The notes under the pieces: generated by a model | The model's input: the letters and a program-made list of their open reading frames with translations, nothing else | What the model was told of the DNA's origin: nothing | The model's database searches: none | Shown here: positions 10,202 to 20,361 of the stretch, piece after piece | Numbering within the stretch: position 1 is the stretch's first letter | Layout of the letters: every line of letters starts with the position of its first letter | Origin: Rapana venosa | Taxonomy: Eukaryota > Mollusca > Gastropoda > Neogastropoda > Muricidae | DNA: 64,000 nucleotides | Assembly (NCBI GenBank): GCA_028751875.1 | Contig: CM054134.1 | Coordinates: 65,450,009 to 65,514,008 of the forward strand | Reading direction: 5' to 3' | Position numbers and translations under genes: made by a program

Positions 10202-10262
<61 letters not shown>
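9556..10262 (+). repeat. Tandem array of a 100-200 bp unit separated by CT runs, left part
   Basis: Three or more units share caagactttgatattggc-type sequence, then atctagatct and gtggaaatacaaattt, and each is bounded by (CT)n. A further unit lies at 11463-11560, beyond the ORF-bearing block at 10263-11380. One inter-unit position holds a SINE2 fragment. Confidence 0.8.
9858..9977 (+). mobile_element. SINE2 3' fragment
   Basis: The sequence from taaagcagcgagggagagg to ccttttaccttttacc matches the 3' half of the SINE2 copy at 3496-3793. It lacks the tRNA/5S head and is embedded in the CT-rich array. Confidence 0.8.
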
Positions 10263-10265
<3 letters not shown>

Positions 10266-10432
10266 GAAAACTTACAATTCTGTCTGAAAATGCCAGTTTC
10301 TGGACTTCCAGCAACTTGTGGAGAAAACCTTAAGCTGATAATGCAGTCTCCAGCTGGAAGGTGGCAGGGGAGGGGGACAATGTGGTTTTCGTGTTGCGAC
10401 TGAAGCCAGTTGACACAGCAGTGTCAACAAAT

Positions 10433-11146
10433 ATGGCGGATCCTACACTGAATGGCAACACGCAAGTGCAATACTACAGGAAAAAACCTCTCTCTCAAAT
10501 TCGCCGTGACCAGGAGCGTTCCAGAAAACATAAAGAGAAGCAGGCAGGTGTTGTGTGTGACAGTGACTGTGTCTTCAGTGCCTTGTGTCTGCCTGACAGT
10601 GGTGTAGAACAGTCGAGTGCAGTATGTGCAGATACACATGAAATAGACATGCCAATTGCACACACACATGATAGCAGCAAGAAAACATCAGTTGTGTTGC
10701 CATCATTGGTTGATATGGAATCCCCAGGTGTGTCTGACTGTGGTGCCGATGTGTGTGTTGTGCAGCTTGATGTGGACTATCAATCAGGGATTGATAATAT
10801 TGTTGGTGGATTTGACACACTGATTGTCACACAATACGTTGCTACTCTGACTGACAGATCTGTCCAGAAAAGACTGAGAGACAGCCACAGAAATAAACAC
10901 TTCAGAAAAACTGTCCTCCATCATTCAGATGGTAAAGATTTTGTGACATGCGAGTCTGATGACATTGTGATCCAATACGCAGGCAAATCAGACACTGATG
11001 CAGAGTGTGTGTGTACAGCAAGACAAAAACATGTTAAAAGAGGAACGTGTCAGGCTCGCCAGTTTGCAGAAAGGGAAGCGGATCCAGGACACACTACACA
11101 GGGAAACCTTAGCACGAGCCTCACGGGATTTAGCGACTCTTCGTGA
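10433..11146 (+). CDS. Unknown protein of 237 codons, possibly transposon-associated
   Basis: I do not recognise a named domain. The likely start is ATG at 10433 (aaatATGgcgg); the frame is open for about 70 bases upstream but without another ATG there. Near the N-terminus is a basic stretch, RKKPLSQIRRDQERSRKH, then an acidic, Ser- and Cys-rich middle and a second basic region near residue 160 (SVQKRLRDSHRNKHFRK). After the stop another frame reads RIQDTLHRETLARASRDL, so a late frameshift may hide a longer C-terminus. AATAAA lies at about 11349. Similar basic N-termini occur in uncharacterised invertebrate proteins often tied to transposons; that is recollection, not evidence. It sits in an intron of DNAJC10 on the same strand. 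Confidence 0.5.
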   Translation: MADPTLNGNTQVQYYRKKPLSQIRRDQERSRKHKEKQAGVVCDSDCVFSALCLPDSGVEQSSAVCADTHEIDMPIAHTHDSSKKTSVVLPSLVDMESPGVSDCGADVCVVQLDVDYQSGIDNIVGGFDTLIVTQYVATLTDRSVQKRLRDSHRNKHFRKTVLHHSDGKDFVTCESDDIVIQYAGKSDTDAECVCTARQKHVKRGTCQARQFAEREADPGHTTQGNLSTSLTGFSDSS

Positions 11147-11380
11147 TCTCCTGCAGTTTTACCTTGGCTGACAGTGTGTGTAGCAGAGACTTGGAACAAG
11201 AAAGGCTTGGAATGTCGTAACAAATCTGGACAGTAAAGAGTTTCGTGATTTGCTGTACATTATGAAGATTAAAGCTGTGGTTCCCATGTCATGTAATTGC
11301 GTTGCGCTGCAATGCTTCGCTGCTGTATAAGCTTATTAGCTTAACAGCAATAAAATGTTGTTATTGTTATCGTTGTTATC

Positions 11381-11396
11381 TCTCTCTCGTCTCTCT

Positions 11397-11444
<48 letters not shown>

Positions 11445-11554
11445 TCTCTCTCCTCTCTCTCTGTACCATCTAGGTGAGAAAAAACTTTGATATTGGCTTT
11501 TACCTCTTGTCTCATCTTGATCTATCTCCCCAACTCTGTGGAAATACAATATTT

Positions 11555-11632
<78 letters not shown>
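11381..11632 (+). repeat. Tandem array with CT runs, right part
   Basis: (CT)n runs flank one unit with ctttgatattggcttttac and gtggaaatacaat, matching the units at 9600-10170. This shows that the block 10263-11380 lies within the array. Confidence 0.8.
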
Positions 11633-11634
<2 letters not shown>

Positions 11635-11734
11635 CCTGTGTCACAAGAGCTTACTGCATATTAACTGCAACATTTAAAGTGAATTTTTAATACTTTCTGC
11701 CTACGTATCTGCTTGTCTGTTTTGTTTCTCTTCC

Positions 11735-12092
11735 TTGAAAAAATAGCAGAAACTAAGAGTACTGAGGGTACTGTAAGCAAATACTACTTGTATGTACTCT
11801 TTTTTATGAAGGGGGTGGGAGGAATGCCCCCTTTTTTTCATTTTAGGGGGCCCTTGGGTCCCTTATTTTGAAATCCTAGAATCAACACAGTTTGAAATTA
11901 CTGAAAAAAGAGGGTAAAAGGCTTTACAGTTTGAAACTACTGAAGAAATTAGGGTAAAAAAGGTTTGACAGTTTTAAATTATTGAACAAATGAGGATAAT
12001 TTTTTTTTAAAATCCTGAACAAAAGAGGGTTAAAAAAGAGGTTTTACAGTTTCTTTGAAATTACTGAACAAAAGAGGATGAAAAAGGTTTTA
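11735..12092 (+). repeat. Interspersed repeat copy 2 plus degenerate minisatellite
   Basis: Bases 11735-11890 match 1-155. They are followed by about five loose copies of the gtttgaaattactgaac unit. It lies about 385 bp upstream of the exon at 12477; the rest of that gap is AT-rich with a GT run at about 12275-12330. Confidence 0.7.
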
Positions 12093-12476
12093 CCTGCTGG
12101 CATTTTGATATTACATGTGTATTATTAATATCATCATCACATAAACATAAATCAGTCTTGCTGAATTTGGTTATGAATGCATTCAGTTTTATACTAGAAA
12201 ACAAAGCTTTAACTCTTCTTGCTGTGATGATATGTGTCTATGTTGTGGAATGATTACAGTCTCTTAAATTATGTTGTTGGTGTGTGTGTGTGGTGTGTTG
12301 TGTGTTGTGTGTGTGTTGTGTGTGTGTGTGCATACTTGTATAGTAGGTTGGGGATAATCTCAGGTCTGTGTAAAGCATGACTAAGCATTTTTGTCATGCT
12401 TTACATTTGCTAGAGATTAAGTGAAAGTCTGATTCTTGTGGATACTCTTTATTTATTTCTAAACTGGTTGTTACAG

Positions 12477-12578
12477 TACAACATACGATCATACCCCACA
12501 ACGATATTCTACAATCAGACAGAGCCTCACGAGTTTAATGGCCACCACAGTGCTTCAGCTCTAGTGGAGTTCATCAAG
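12477..12578 (+). CDS. DNAJC10: DNAJC10 internal exon: end of the CPPC thioredoxin domain
   Basis: A 34-codon phase-0 exon starts after acceptor gttgttacag (AG at 12475-12476) and ends before donor gtaaaa at 12579. It encodes YNIRSYPTT, with the cis-proline of the thioredoxin fold, then FYNQTEPHEFNGHHSASA and LVEFIK. This corresponds to the second half of the CPPC domain of ERdj5. It joins STYNI upstream and [13 protein letters not shown] downstream in frame. The intron before it is about 12 kb and holds most of the nested transposons described above. Confidence 0.92.
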
Positions 12579-13178
12579 GTAAAAACATGTGAGAAAGAAA
12601 GAGGGAAAGACAAAGAGGGGGAAGAGAGAGAGAGAGAGAGAAGTGTGTGTGTGTGTGTGGTGTATGTTGTGTGTGGTGTATGTGTGTGTGATGTGTGAGA
12701 GAGAGAAAGGAGAGAGAGTGTTTGTGTGATGTGTGTTGTGTGCATACTTGTATTAGTAGGTTGAGAAAATCTCAAGTCTGTGTAAAGCATGAGTAAGCAT
12801 TTTTGTTAGGCTTTTACATTTGTGTGTGTGTTGTGTGTGTGTGTGTGTGTGTGTGTGTGGTGTGGGTGTGGAAGATTACAGTCATTTCGTCTTTTATTTA
12901 ATAATTTGTGAGTATCTGAAGGCTCTCAGTCAGCGATAGTGCATAACAAACTGTCATTTTTATTGATTGAGAAAAAAACAAGTTAATGTTAGCTTATGTT
13001 TTGTATCTTTCTTCCGTTGTATGCTGATCATGCTAAGGACATTAGACCACACTTTCTTCCAATTGTGCAGATTGTTTCTTCCCCTCAACTCATGAGAGTG
13101 GTAGCATTACAAGTATTATTATTATTATTAGATAATATTTTAATGCCTTGCCTCCAGTTTTTGTGTGTGTGCTTACAG
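12579..13178 (+). other. DNAJC10 intron with GA and GT microsatellites
   Basis: Contains GA runs (12595-12640, 12695-12720) and GT runs (12640-12700, 12820-12860), then AT-rich sequence ending in gtgtgtgcttacag. No other gene seen. Confidence 0.85.
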
Positions 13179-13334
13179 GATACGCTAAACCCTCCAGTGA
13201 TGAGTCTTAACAGTGAGACTTTCCAGGAGCTGGTCAGGAACCGGGAAGCTGATCAGATGTGGCTGGTGGATTTCTTTGCCCCCTGGTGTGGCCCATGCCA
13301 GCAGTTGGCACCAGAATGGAGACAGCTGGCTAAA
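13179..13334 (+). CDS. DNAJC10: DNAJC10 internal exon: start of the next thioredoxin domain (CGPC)
   Basis: A 52-codon phase-0 exon starts after acceptor gcttacag (AG at 13177-13178) and ends at AAA before GTAGGA at 13335. It encodes [19 protein letters not shown], then [20 protein letters not shown] and RQLAK. The Cys-Gly-Pro-Cys site sits where the third catalytic domain of mammalian ERdj5, remembered as CHPC, would be. A different residue between the cysteines would shift redox potential; this needs alignment. The last codons and the donor are repeated 12 more times downstream (13321-13860). Confidence 0.92.
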
Positions 13335-13860
13335 GTAGGATCATACTTGAGGGTGCTGGGGTGACAGCTGGCTAAAGTGGGATCATACTTGAGGGTGCCG
13401 GGGTGACAGCTGGCTAAAGTAGGATCATACTTGAGGGTGCCGGGGTGACAGCTGGCTAAAGTAGGATCATACTTGAGGGTGCTGGGGTGACAGCTGGCTA
13501 AAGCAGGATCATACTTGAGGGTGCTGGGGTGACAGCTGGCTAAAGTAGGATCATACTCGAGGGTGCTGGGGTGACAGCTGGCTAAAGTAGGATCATACTT
13601 GAGGGTGCTGGGGTGACAGCTGGCTAAAGTAGGATCATACTTGAGGGTGCTGGGGTGACAGCTGGCTAAAGTGGATCATACTTGAGGGTGCTGGGGTGAC
13701 AGCTGGCTAAAGTGGGATCATACTTGAGGGTGCTGGGGTGACAGCTGGCTAAAGTGGGATCAGAGGGTGCTGGGGTGACAGCTGGCTAAAGTAGGATCAT
13801 ACTTGAGGGTGCTGGGATGACAGCTGGCTAAAGTAGGATCATACTTGAGGGTGCTGGGAT
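13321..13860 (+). repeat. 42-bp minisatellite made from an exon end and its 5' splice site
   Basis: Thirteen tandem units begin gacagctggctaaagtagga and end ggtgctggggt. Twelve are 42 bp or 41 bp and unit 11 (13740-13776) is 37 bp. The first unit is the end of the DNAJC10 exon itself (RQLAK plus donor). Every unit repeats the exonic CAGCTGGCTAAA and a donor, AAA/GTAGGA or AAA/GTGGGA, except unit 5 with GC in place of GT. In the exon frame each unit carries TGA. It could be mistaken for a CRISPR array but has no spacers. Confidence 0.95.
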
Positions 13861-13929
13861 TTTTATGTCTTCAAAAAATCATATGATCATTTTTTTTGTT
13901 TGTCCCTTGGCTAGGTCTTTGAGGTTCAC

Positions 13930-14264
13930 CAATGGTAAGATTTTGTGTATGCAACTGCTTTTGCCCACCATGAAGGTAGCTGCGTTCCAACTTTGTGGGG
14001 ATGTATGCTGGGTATGTTCGTGTTTCCGTAACCCACAGAATGCTGACATGAAACATAGGGTCTTTAACGTGCATATTTGGTCCTCTGCATTTGTATACAC
14101 AAAGGGAATTAAGGTGCTGGCAGGTCTGCACTTGAATTTGACCTGGGAAATAATAAAAATCCCCACCCTTAATTTACCAGATGCCACCTGGATTTGAACC
14201 CACAATTTCATGGGCCCATGGGATTGAAGTTGAATGGTCCTAACCACTCAGCTATTGCATCCAT
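13930..14264 (-). mobile_element. tRNA-derived SINE of another family
   Basis: On the minus strand the head reads gcaatagctgagtggttagg, then gtgggttcaaatccagg, a good A-box and B-box pair. The body continues with tcccaggtcaaattcaag and gcacgttaaagaccctatg-type sequence. The left boundary is approximate. It is a SINE rather than a functional tRNA because the acceptor stem does not pair and a long body follows. Confidence 0.7.
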
Positions 14265-14375
14265 CATATGCCTATTCATTTAAGGACTGATTGACTGCCT
14301 AGGTGTATTGACTCTAGATGAAGGATAGATTCCAAAGTTAGTAGATTAAAAGATTTCAGCATTACAAATTGAAAG

Positions 14376-16655
14376 ATGGAGTTTCCTTTTTATTGCCTCA
14401 GCCAACTCCTTGAGCATGCACCTCATACTGACCATCTCCTGCCTGATAAACCCTGTGCACCATGGTACACCCATGACATCCTGGTTGCAAAACGCAAATG
14501 CCGACAACTAGAACGGCAATGGCGAAAAACAAAAACTGAAATAAACAAACAGCTTCTTCGTAAACAAATCAACAAAGTCAAAACCTTAATCCATTCAGCA
14601 AAAACAAAGTATTACTCTTCTCAAGTTCTTGATGCCACATCTATGAAATCTCTCTTTTCTCTCACATCCACTCTGCTTGGATCTGCGAAGGCTAGCCCTC
14701 TGCCTTCTATCTACAACCACTCTGAACTTCCTTCTATATTTTCTGCATTCTTTTCTGACAGAATCCACAACATTCGCTCTAGCTTGGATCAGACTCCTTT
14801 CCAGCCTGTAATTTGTGATCCTCAATTTTCTGGCACTCCTCTCCTGTCCTTTCATCCAGCAAGCAAGAAAGAAATCGAGACAATTCTGAAAGGAATGACT
14901 ATAAAATCATGTGATCTCGACCCCATACCTGCTTCTCTTTTCACGCAGTGCCTGCCACAGCTTATACCCACTATCACAAAGATAGTAAACTCATCTCTTG
15001 TTTCTGGAAATGTTCCTTCAGCTCTCAAAACTGCTTCAGTCACACCATTACTCAATAAGCATGACCTTGACCCTAACATTCTGAAGAATTACAGACCTGT
15101 TTCCAACCTTCCTTTTATCTCTAAAGTCCTTGAAAGAGAAGTTCTGAAACAGCTCAACAACCACCTTCTCTCCAACAGTCTTCTTCCTGCGTTTCAGTCT
15201 GCCTATCGCGCCAACCACAGCACTGAAACCACCCTAGTTCACACCTTAAACATGCTTCTACTTGCTTCTGAGTCGGGAAAATCTCCCTCCTCACTCTACT
15301 CGACTTATCTGCAGCCTTCGGCTCTATTGACCACTCTATCCTTCTCTCCCGTCTTCAAGAAACGTTTGGTGTTACTGGTACAGCCCTCACCTGGTTAGCT
15401 CATACCTGACTGACCGATTCCAGACAGTCACAGTAAACAAGATTCAGTCAGTACCTGCCAGACTGGAATGTGGAGTCCCGCAGGGATCAGTTCTAGGCCC
15501 TGTTCTTTTCACTCTCTACACTGCTCCACTGTCACATATAATTAACCGTCATCAGATCAACCATCACTTTTATGCAGATGACTCTCAGATTCTAAACAGT
15601 GACACTCCTGAAAAGCTGTCTTCTCTCTTGGTAAATGTGGCCTATTGCTTTCAAGATATCCAAAACTGGATGATAGAGAATAAGTTACAACTAAACGCTG
15701 ATAAAACTGAAGCCATGCTTGTAGGGACCAAAAACAAACTCTCTTTCATTACAACAGCTTCAATAGAATTCGGCAATGCATCAGTCCCTCTATCCACTGC
15801 TGTAAAGTATCTAGGGGTCATTATTGACTACACACTCTCTATGCAAAAATTCATCACCCTGACCTGCCAGTCCTGCTTCTATCAATTACGGCATATTAGT
15901 GCAATTCGAAAGTACCTGTCCACAGATGCAACATCAAAACTCGTGGCATCTCTCATTCTTTTACGTCTGGACTATTGCAATTCTCTTTTGGCTGGTCTTC
16001 CAGCATCTATCCACTCCCTTCAACGTATTCAAAACTCTGCAGCTCGACTAGTCCTCAGAAAGAAAAAATCTGAGCACATTACCCCTCTCTTGCGATCTCT
16101 CCACTGGCTGCCTGTGCCACAAAGAATAAACTATAAGATCAGTACCCTCTATTACAAATGTCTCCACAAAACAGCACCCTCCTACCTCTGTGAATGTCAT
16201 GACCTGTACACCCCTTCTCGTTCCCTTCACTCTGCTGCAGATTCCTTGTGCTTACAAATACCTAGATTCAACCAGTCCACTGTTGGCCGTCGCTCTTTCT
16301 CTATTTCTGGTCCATCGATTTGGAATGGCCTCCCTATCTCTCTTCGCCAAAGACCTTCTTGTGACACTTTTAAATCTGGCCTCAAGACATATTTGTTTCA
16401 AACCTAAGAATTTCCTCTCCTGTTTCATTTCATAGCTATCCCTGCTTTTCAACAGCCAAAGATTCCATCACCCTGCCAAAGTGTATAACGTGTGTATGTG
16501 TGTGTGTGTGTGTGTGCATTTTGACTTGTTAGAACTATTACTTGCTATTGGTTGCATGACTGTGTAAGAATGAGTTGAGTGCAAGCGCTTTGATTTGTCT
16601 GTGCAAGATACAGCGCTATATAAGTTCCATTTATTATTGTTATTATTATTATGTA
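14376..16655 (+). mobile_element. L2/CR1-like LINE, 5'-truncated with long ORF2 (copy B)
   Basis: The first frame (14376-15398) covers the linker and fingers with DLDPIPASLFTQCLP, NYRPVSNLPFISKVLER and AFQSAYRANHSTET. A frameshift near 15290 moves to a frame with ECGVPQGSVLGP and FYADDSQ (the catalytic YADD at about 15572). The last frame (15628-16407) runs from LQLNADKTEAMLVGT to the stop after KTYLFQT. The 3' UTR holds a GT run, then the tail tacagcgctatataagttcc and (ATT)n. No endonuclease is seen. It is the best-preserved L2-like copy here and lies in a DNAJC10 intron. Confidence 0.92.
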
Positions 16656-17411
16656 GTCCAGTCCAGATTTGACACTTTCTTTGTACTCCAGTTGATATGA
16701 AACATATGAAAGCAACAACAAAAATAGAGCAGCTGGTGCTCAGTGCTTATCTTTTAATGATTTTATATACTGATTTTGTAGACAGGAAAAAGATAAGTGA
16801 TCATTGTACTTCTGGTTTCAGCTTCATCCATTTCGTTTCATAGTCTGTCACACTGTTCTTTCTTGACTTCATTGATAGGTGCCATATCCAACTTTGTTTA
16901 GGATTATTGCTAGAAGCATACAAACCAAATTCCAGTATAAAAATTATCATACAACATAACAGATTGACAGTAACTTGTAATACACTTGGCACATACGCAC
17001 ACTCACATACACGCATGTGCACGCATGTACATACACATACACACACATTCACACACACACACACTCACTCTTGCACACAGAGTGTATCTGTACTCATTGA
17101 AAATTTGACAATTTCATGTATTGTTAGTTTATTAACTCAAGTAGCACCAAATGACACTACAGAGGGTTCAGTGCTGCTGGCTGAATTAAAATAGGTAGTG
17201 CAGTTTTGAAGCAGGGTGTGATCAAACATTATGTGACCTTTGAAAACAAAAGTAAGCAGACAATGACATCAACTAAGTCATCCTGAATTTTTCTGGAAAT
17301 GGCCATGTGGCTTAGCAACATTCCAGGAACTGTGCTACAAGGGTTAAGACAAACAGACAGACAGGCAGGCAGGCTGACTGACTGACTGACTGACTGACTT
17401 TGAGTTGCGTA
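16656..17411. other. Unassigned intronic DNA
   Basis: AT-rich DNA with a CA-rich microsatellite at 16996-17075 and a (GACT)n run at 17376-17400. No gene or known repeat recognised. Confidence 0.6.
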
Positions 17412-17757
17412 CATCACTAAAAAAGGTAAAGGTTTCCCATACCCTATAAGGTCGTAGGGGAGCGAGGGGTCAGAAATCTCACTTCTCTAGGGGCCAGCAT
17501 ATTGAGGGTGGTGCCCATCTCCTCTCCCTCACTGCTTTACCTTCCCTGACCCTTAAGAGGCAGGTACCCATTTACAGCTGGGTGAACTGGGGGACTGTAC
17601 TGAAGCCGAGGCACGCAAACGGTCGCCCATTCCCTCGGTAACCATGCTCGATGCTGCTTAACCTTAGCTGGGGGAAAGTGAGTGCTGGTAACCATGCTCG
17701 CATCTGCTTAAACTTTGCTGGGGGAAAGCGAGTGCTCTGACCACTAAGCTATCCCTA
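17412..17757 (-). mobile_element. SINE2 copy with an internal duplication of the 5S-like part
   Basis: The minus strand starts with gggatagcttagtggtcag and contains the family's cccagctgtaaatgggtacc body and acctttacc-like end. The segment cttagctgggggaaagtgag with adjoining gcttaa and ggtaaccatgctcg occurs twice in tandem (about 17638-17688 and 17688-17740), so the 5S-like boxes are doubled. Confidence 0.8.
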
Positions 17758-18349
17758 CATGCATTAAAAAAACCAAAAAACCTACAAGGTTTTTTTTGTT
17801 CTTAGATGATTGTCTAAAGTGAAGGGATCACAGTATTTAAAAGTAACAAGTTTGGTTGTTTTGATTTGTATAAATACATACTTGTAGTTTGATGTTTCCT
17901 GTTTTGATGAAAGTTTTTGTTATTGCACTTTGTCAACAAACATGGCTACTCCTTCAGAGGGCTTGCTACTCTCTTCAAGCACAGCTACTACTCTACTTTG
18001 TTTCTTGATGTGGAATCCGCTATACTATCTAAAGTACATTTTGAAAAAAGGAAAGAGGGGAAGGAGGGAAAATGGAAGTGGCTGTTACGCAACCAGAAAG
18101 GAAATCTTTGAAATATTAATGATAGAAATAAAGTGTTGATATTACACACTTGTCTAACAAGCACACAGTTGTTTTATTTTCATTTGTCAGATGGGATAGC
18201 TTAGTCTCTGTGATGAAGGCAGCTGTATACTGCAGGTCCTTTCAGTCTTCATAGAGCTGCTTGGCACATAGGGGTTTGAACATTTGACAGATTGCTATCA
18301 CGAGAATATAAAAAACCCAAAAGATAATGGTGATATTGGTGTGTTACAG
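17758..18349 (+). other. DNAJC10 intron, unassigned
   Basis: AT-rich intron ending in acceptor ggtgtgttacag at 18349. Short open frames at 17917-18139 show no recognisable motif. Confidence 0.6.
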
Positions 18350-18489
18350 ATGATGAAGGGTGTGACCATGGTGCATGTAGCCCAGGTGGATTGTACAACT
18401 CAGCAGGGGCTGTGTAGCCAGGAAAATATCAACTCCTACCCCACAATCAGGCTCTACCCTGTAGGTGCTCGGGGATCCTCTTCCTATAA
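18350..18489 (+). CDS. DNAJC10: DNAJC10 internal exon: middle of the CGPC thioredoxin domain
   Basis: The exon starts after acceptor gtgttacag and ends before donor GTAAGA at 18490, leaving two bases of a codon (phase 2). It encodes MMKGVTMVHVAQVDCTTQQG, then LCSQENINSYPTIRLYPVG and SSSY. The VDC...C pattern and the SYPTI cis-proline are typical of the ERdj5 thioredoxin domains. Joined to the previous exon it reads RQLAK-MMKGVTM. The next exon should complete an Asn or Lys codon and continue with a GWxRD-type segment. I did not find it, nor a later WCGPC domain or KDEL-like end, before base 64000 or in the readable flanks of the gap. Confidence 0.92.
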
Positions 18490-19564
18490 GTAAGAGAAAT
18501 CATGCGTGTATGTGTGTGTGTGTGTGTTTCCATTGATTCATTTGTAAAATACAGCCTTATTCATTCATTCATTCATTCATTCATTCATTCATTCATCAGA
18601 CATAAGAATTTTCAGCCTTTTGGTGGAAATCTTCCTTTTTGACAGACTTCAAGGCCTTTCTTAAGATCAGTTTAAATCTGTTGAGAAAGTGTTAAGATAT
18701 ATGTTTGTGTGTGTTGCTTGTGTGTAGCTTTGATCCCAATAAGAATATTCTTCATTTGGGTGATTATCATGTGACAGGATTGTGCTCCAAGTCTTACTTG
18801 TAAATTAGCGGAAGCTGTTTTGTTAAATTTTCTTACCAGCTGTCAGTGACACCTGAACAAATCACTCTGTGTGTCAGTTCCACAGAGTTGGTAGGTCAGG
18901 TAACACCTTTGGAATATTATGAAGATCACAACATTAAGAATATCAGATATCACATATCTTGAAATCATACAGTTAATAGATTCTGATGTCAGCATTTTAA
19001 CTCAATGAGGTTGTGCCGAATCTTAAGATTTTGGCGCTCCTCTCCTTCACTGTGATGTGCTGAAGCTTTAAGATTCAGCAGAATTACGATTTAAAAAAAA
19101 ATACATTAAGTGATGTTCAACTGAAGGGAAAGTATTCTGGCCTGTAGGACAATCATTTTTCTAAACACTGTTGCTTACCTTGACCATAGGCTTGCCTAGT
19201 TTGTGTGTGTTGGCAATTTTTCTATGACATGTCGCGTATACTTTGGGATTTCGGGCTCTCCAGTGTAATGATTTTAAAAACAAAAATTGTATTGTGCAAA
19301 AAGTGACATCAGATGGATTCAGGCAACTTCAGGGAACTTTACTTTGGTGAAAAACCAACACATTGTTTCAAGGGGACTTGTTGATGAGCAGTTCAAGCCA
19401 TGAAAGATAGGCAGCCCTCATTTTCAAAATTGTTTATTTTTCAGCATTCAGTGACATATTTTGAAAATTTGAAAGAAATTTTTTTTTACAGTTAACTATT
19501 GAAAAACTGTAACAATCTCAAAAGTAAACATAATAAACTTTTCAGTGATGTATAATTTGTATGT
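18490..19564. other. Unassigned DNA after the last recognised DNAJC10 exon
   Basis: Holds a GT run at 18508-18527 and an (ATTC)n run at 18558-18595. No exon, gene or repeat family recognised. Confidence 0.6.
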
Positions 19565-20047
19565 CTTTATTCATCATCATCATCATCATCAGACCCGTGA
19601 CCTTGGCGGTTGTGGGGGAGACACGAAAGACGATGCCGTGGTAAGCTTCCTCCATCCATCTCGGTCCTCGGCTCTGTGCAGTAGTGCCGAGTCATTCATC
19701 CTGGTCCATTCTCTGATGTTGTCCATCCATGACTTGTTCTGTCTTCCCCTCCTTCTGCCACCTTCGAGTGTTCCATGTAGTACTGTTTTTGGCAAAGTGT
19801 TGTGGCGGGTGACGTGGCCGAACCATGTCAGCTTTTTCTTCTTGACGATGGTGAGAAGGGGTTCCTTTGGACCTGCCAGCCGTGTTATTTGACTCTTGAC
19901 AAATTCATTGGTCTTTCGTTCTCTCCAGGATATGCCCAGTAGTTTTCTATGGCACTTTGTTTCGAATGACTGGATTCGCTTTGCTGTTTGCTGTTTGCTG
20001 TCTTTATTATGTTGGGTAAATCTGCTGAATTTGTCAAATATAGCCAA
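19565..20047 (-). mobile_element. RTE-like LINE, 5'-truncated 3' end
   Basis: A minus-strand open frame of about 150 codons reads FETKCHRKLLGISW, TIVKKKKLTWFGHVTRHN, GGRRRGRQNKSWMDNIREW and a final RDGWRKL. This is the C-terminus usual in RTE-type (CFDP2-like) LINE proteins. The element ends in a short (GAT)n tail at 19567-19590. The 5' break is near 20045. Confidence 0.82.
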
Positions 20048-20361
20048 AATTACGCGTCTTCACAAAATGGCGGATCCATTTCACTGCGACTCCATTGAGT
20101 TAATTACTCATACATTAGAAACTGGCAGCCTTTGAAAAGGTTATGTAGTCAATATCATTTCAAAATCCATATCATGGAGAGTTTCTAGTGGCAAGGTCAA
20201 AATACTGCTGTTGATTACAAAGACATGAAGGTCAAAATTGGTGTGTAAGAATCATTGAATAGGTAGGACTCATTTTCTAAAAAACAAAAGTTGTTGGGAT
20301 GGCCAGACCATGCATTGCAAGGACTTGCACACACTGATGTCACATATGCACACTTACGGCA

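Noticed and set aside
13321..13860. CRISPR-like direct repeats
   Set aside because: The units are contiguous with no spacers, derive from an exon-intron junction, and the genome is eukaryotic.
17917..18139. Short plus-strand gene in the intron before 18350
   Set aside because: Two overlapping short frames, no motif and no sign of constraint.
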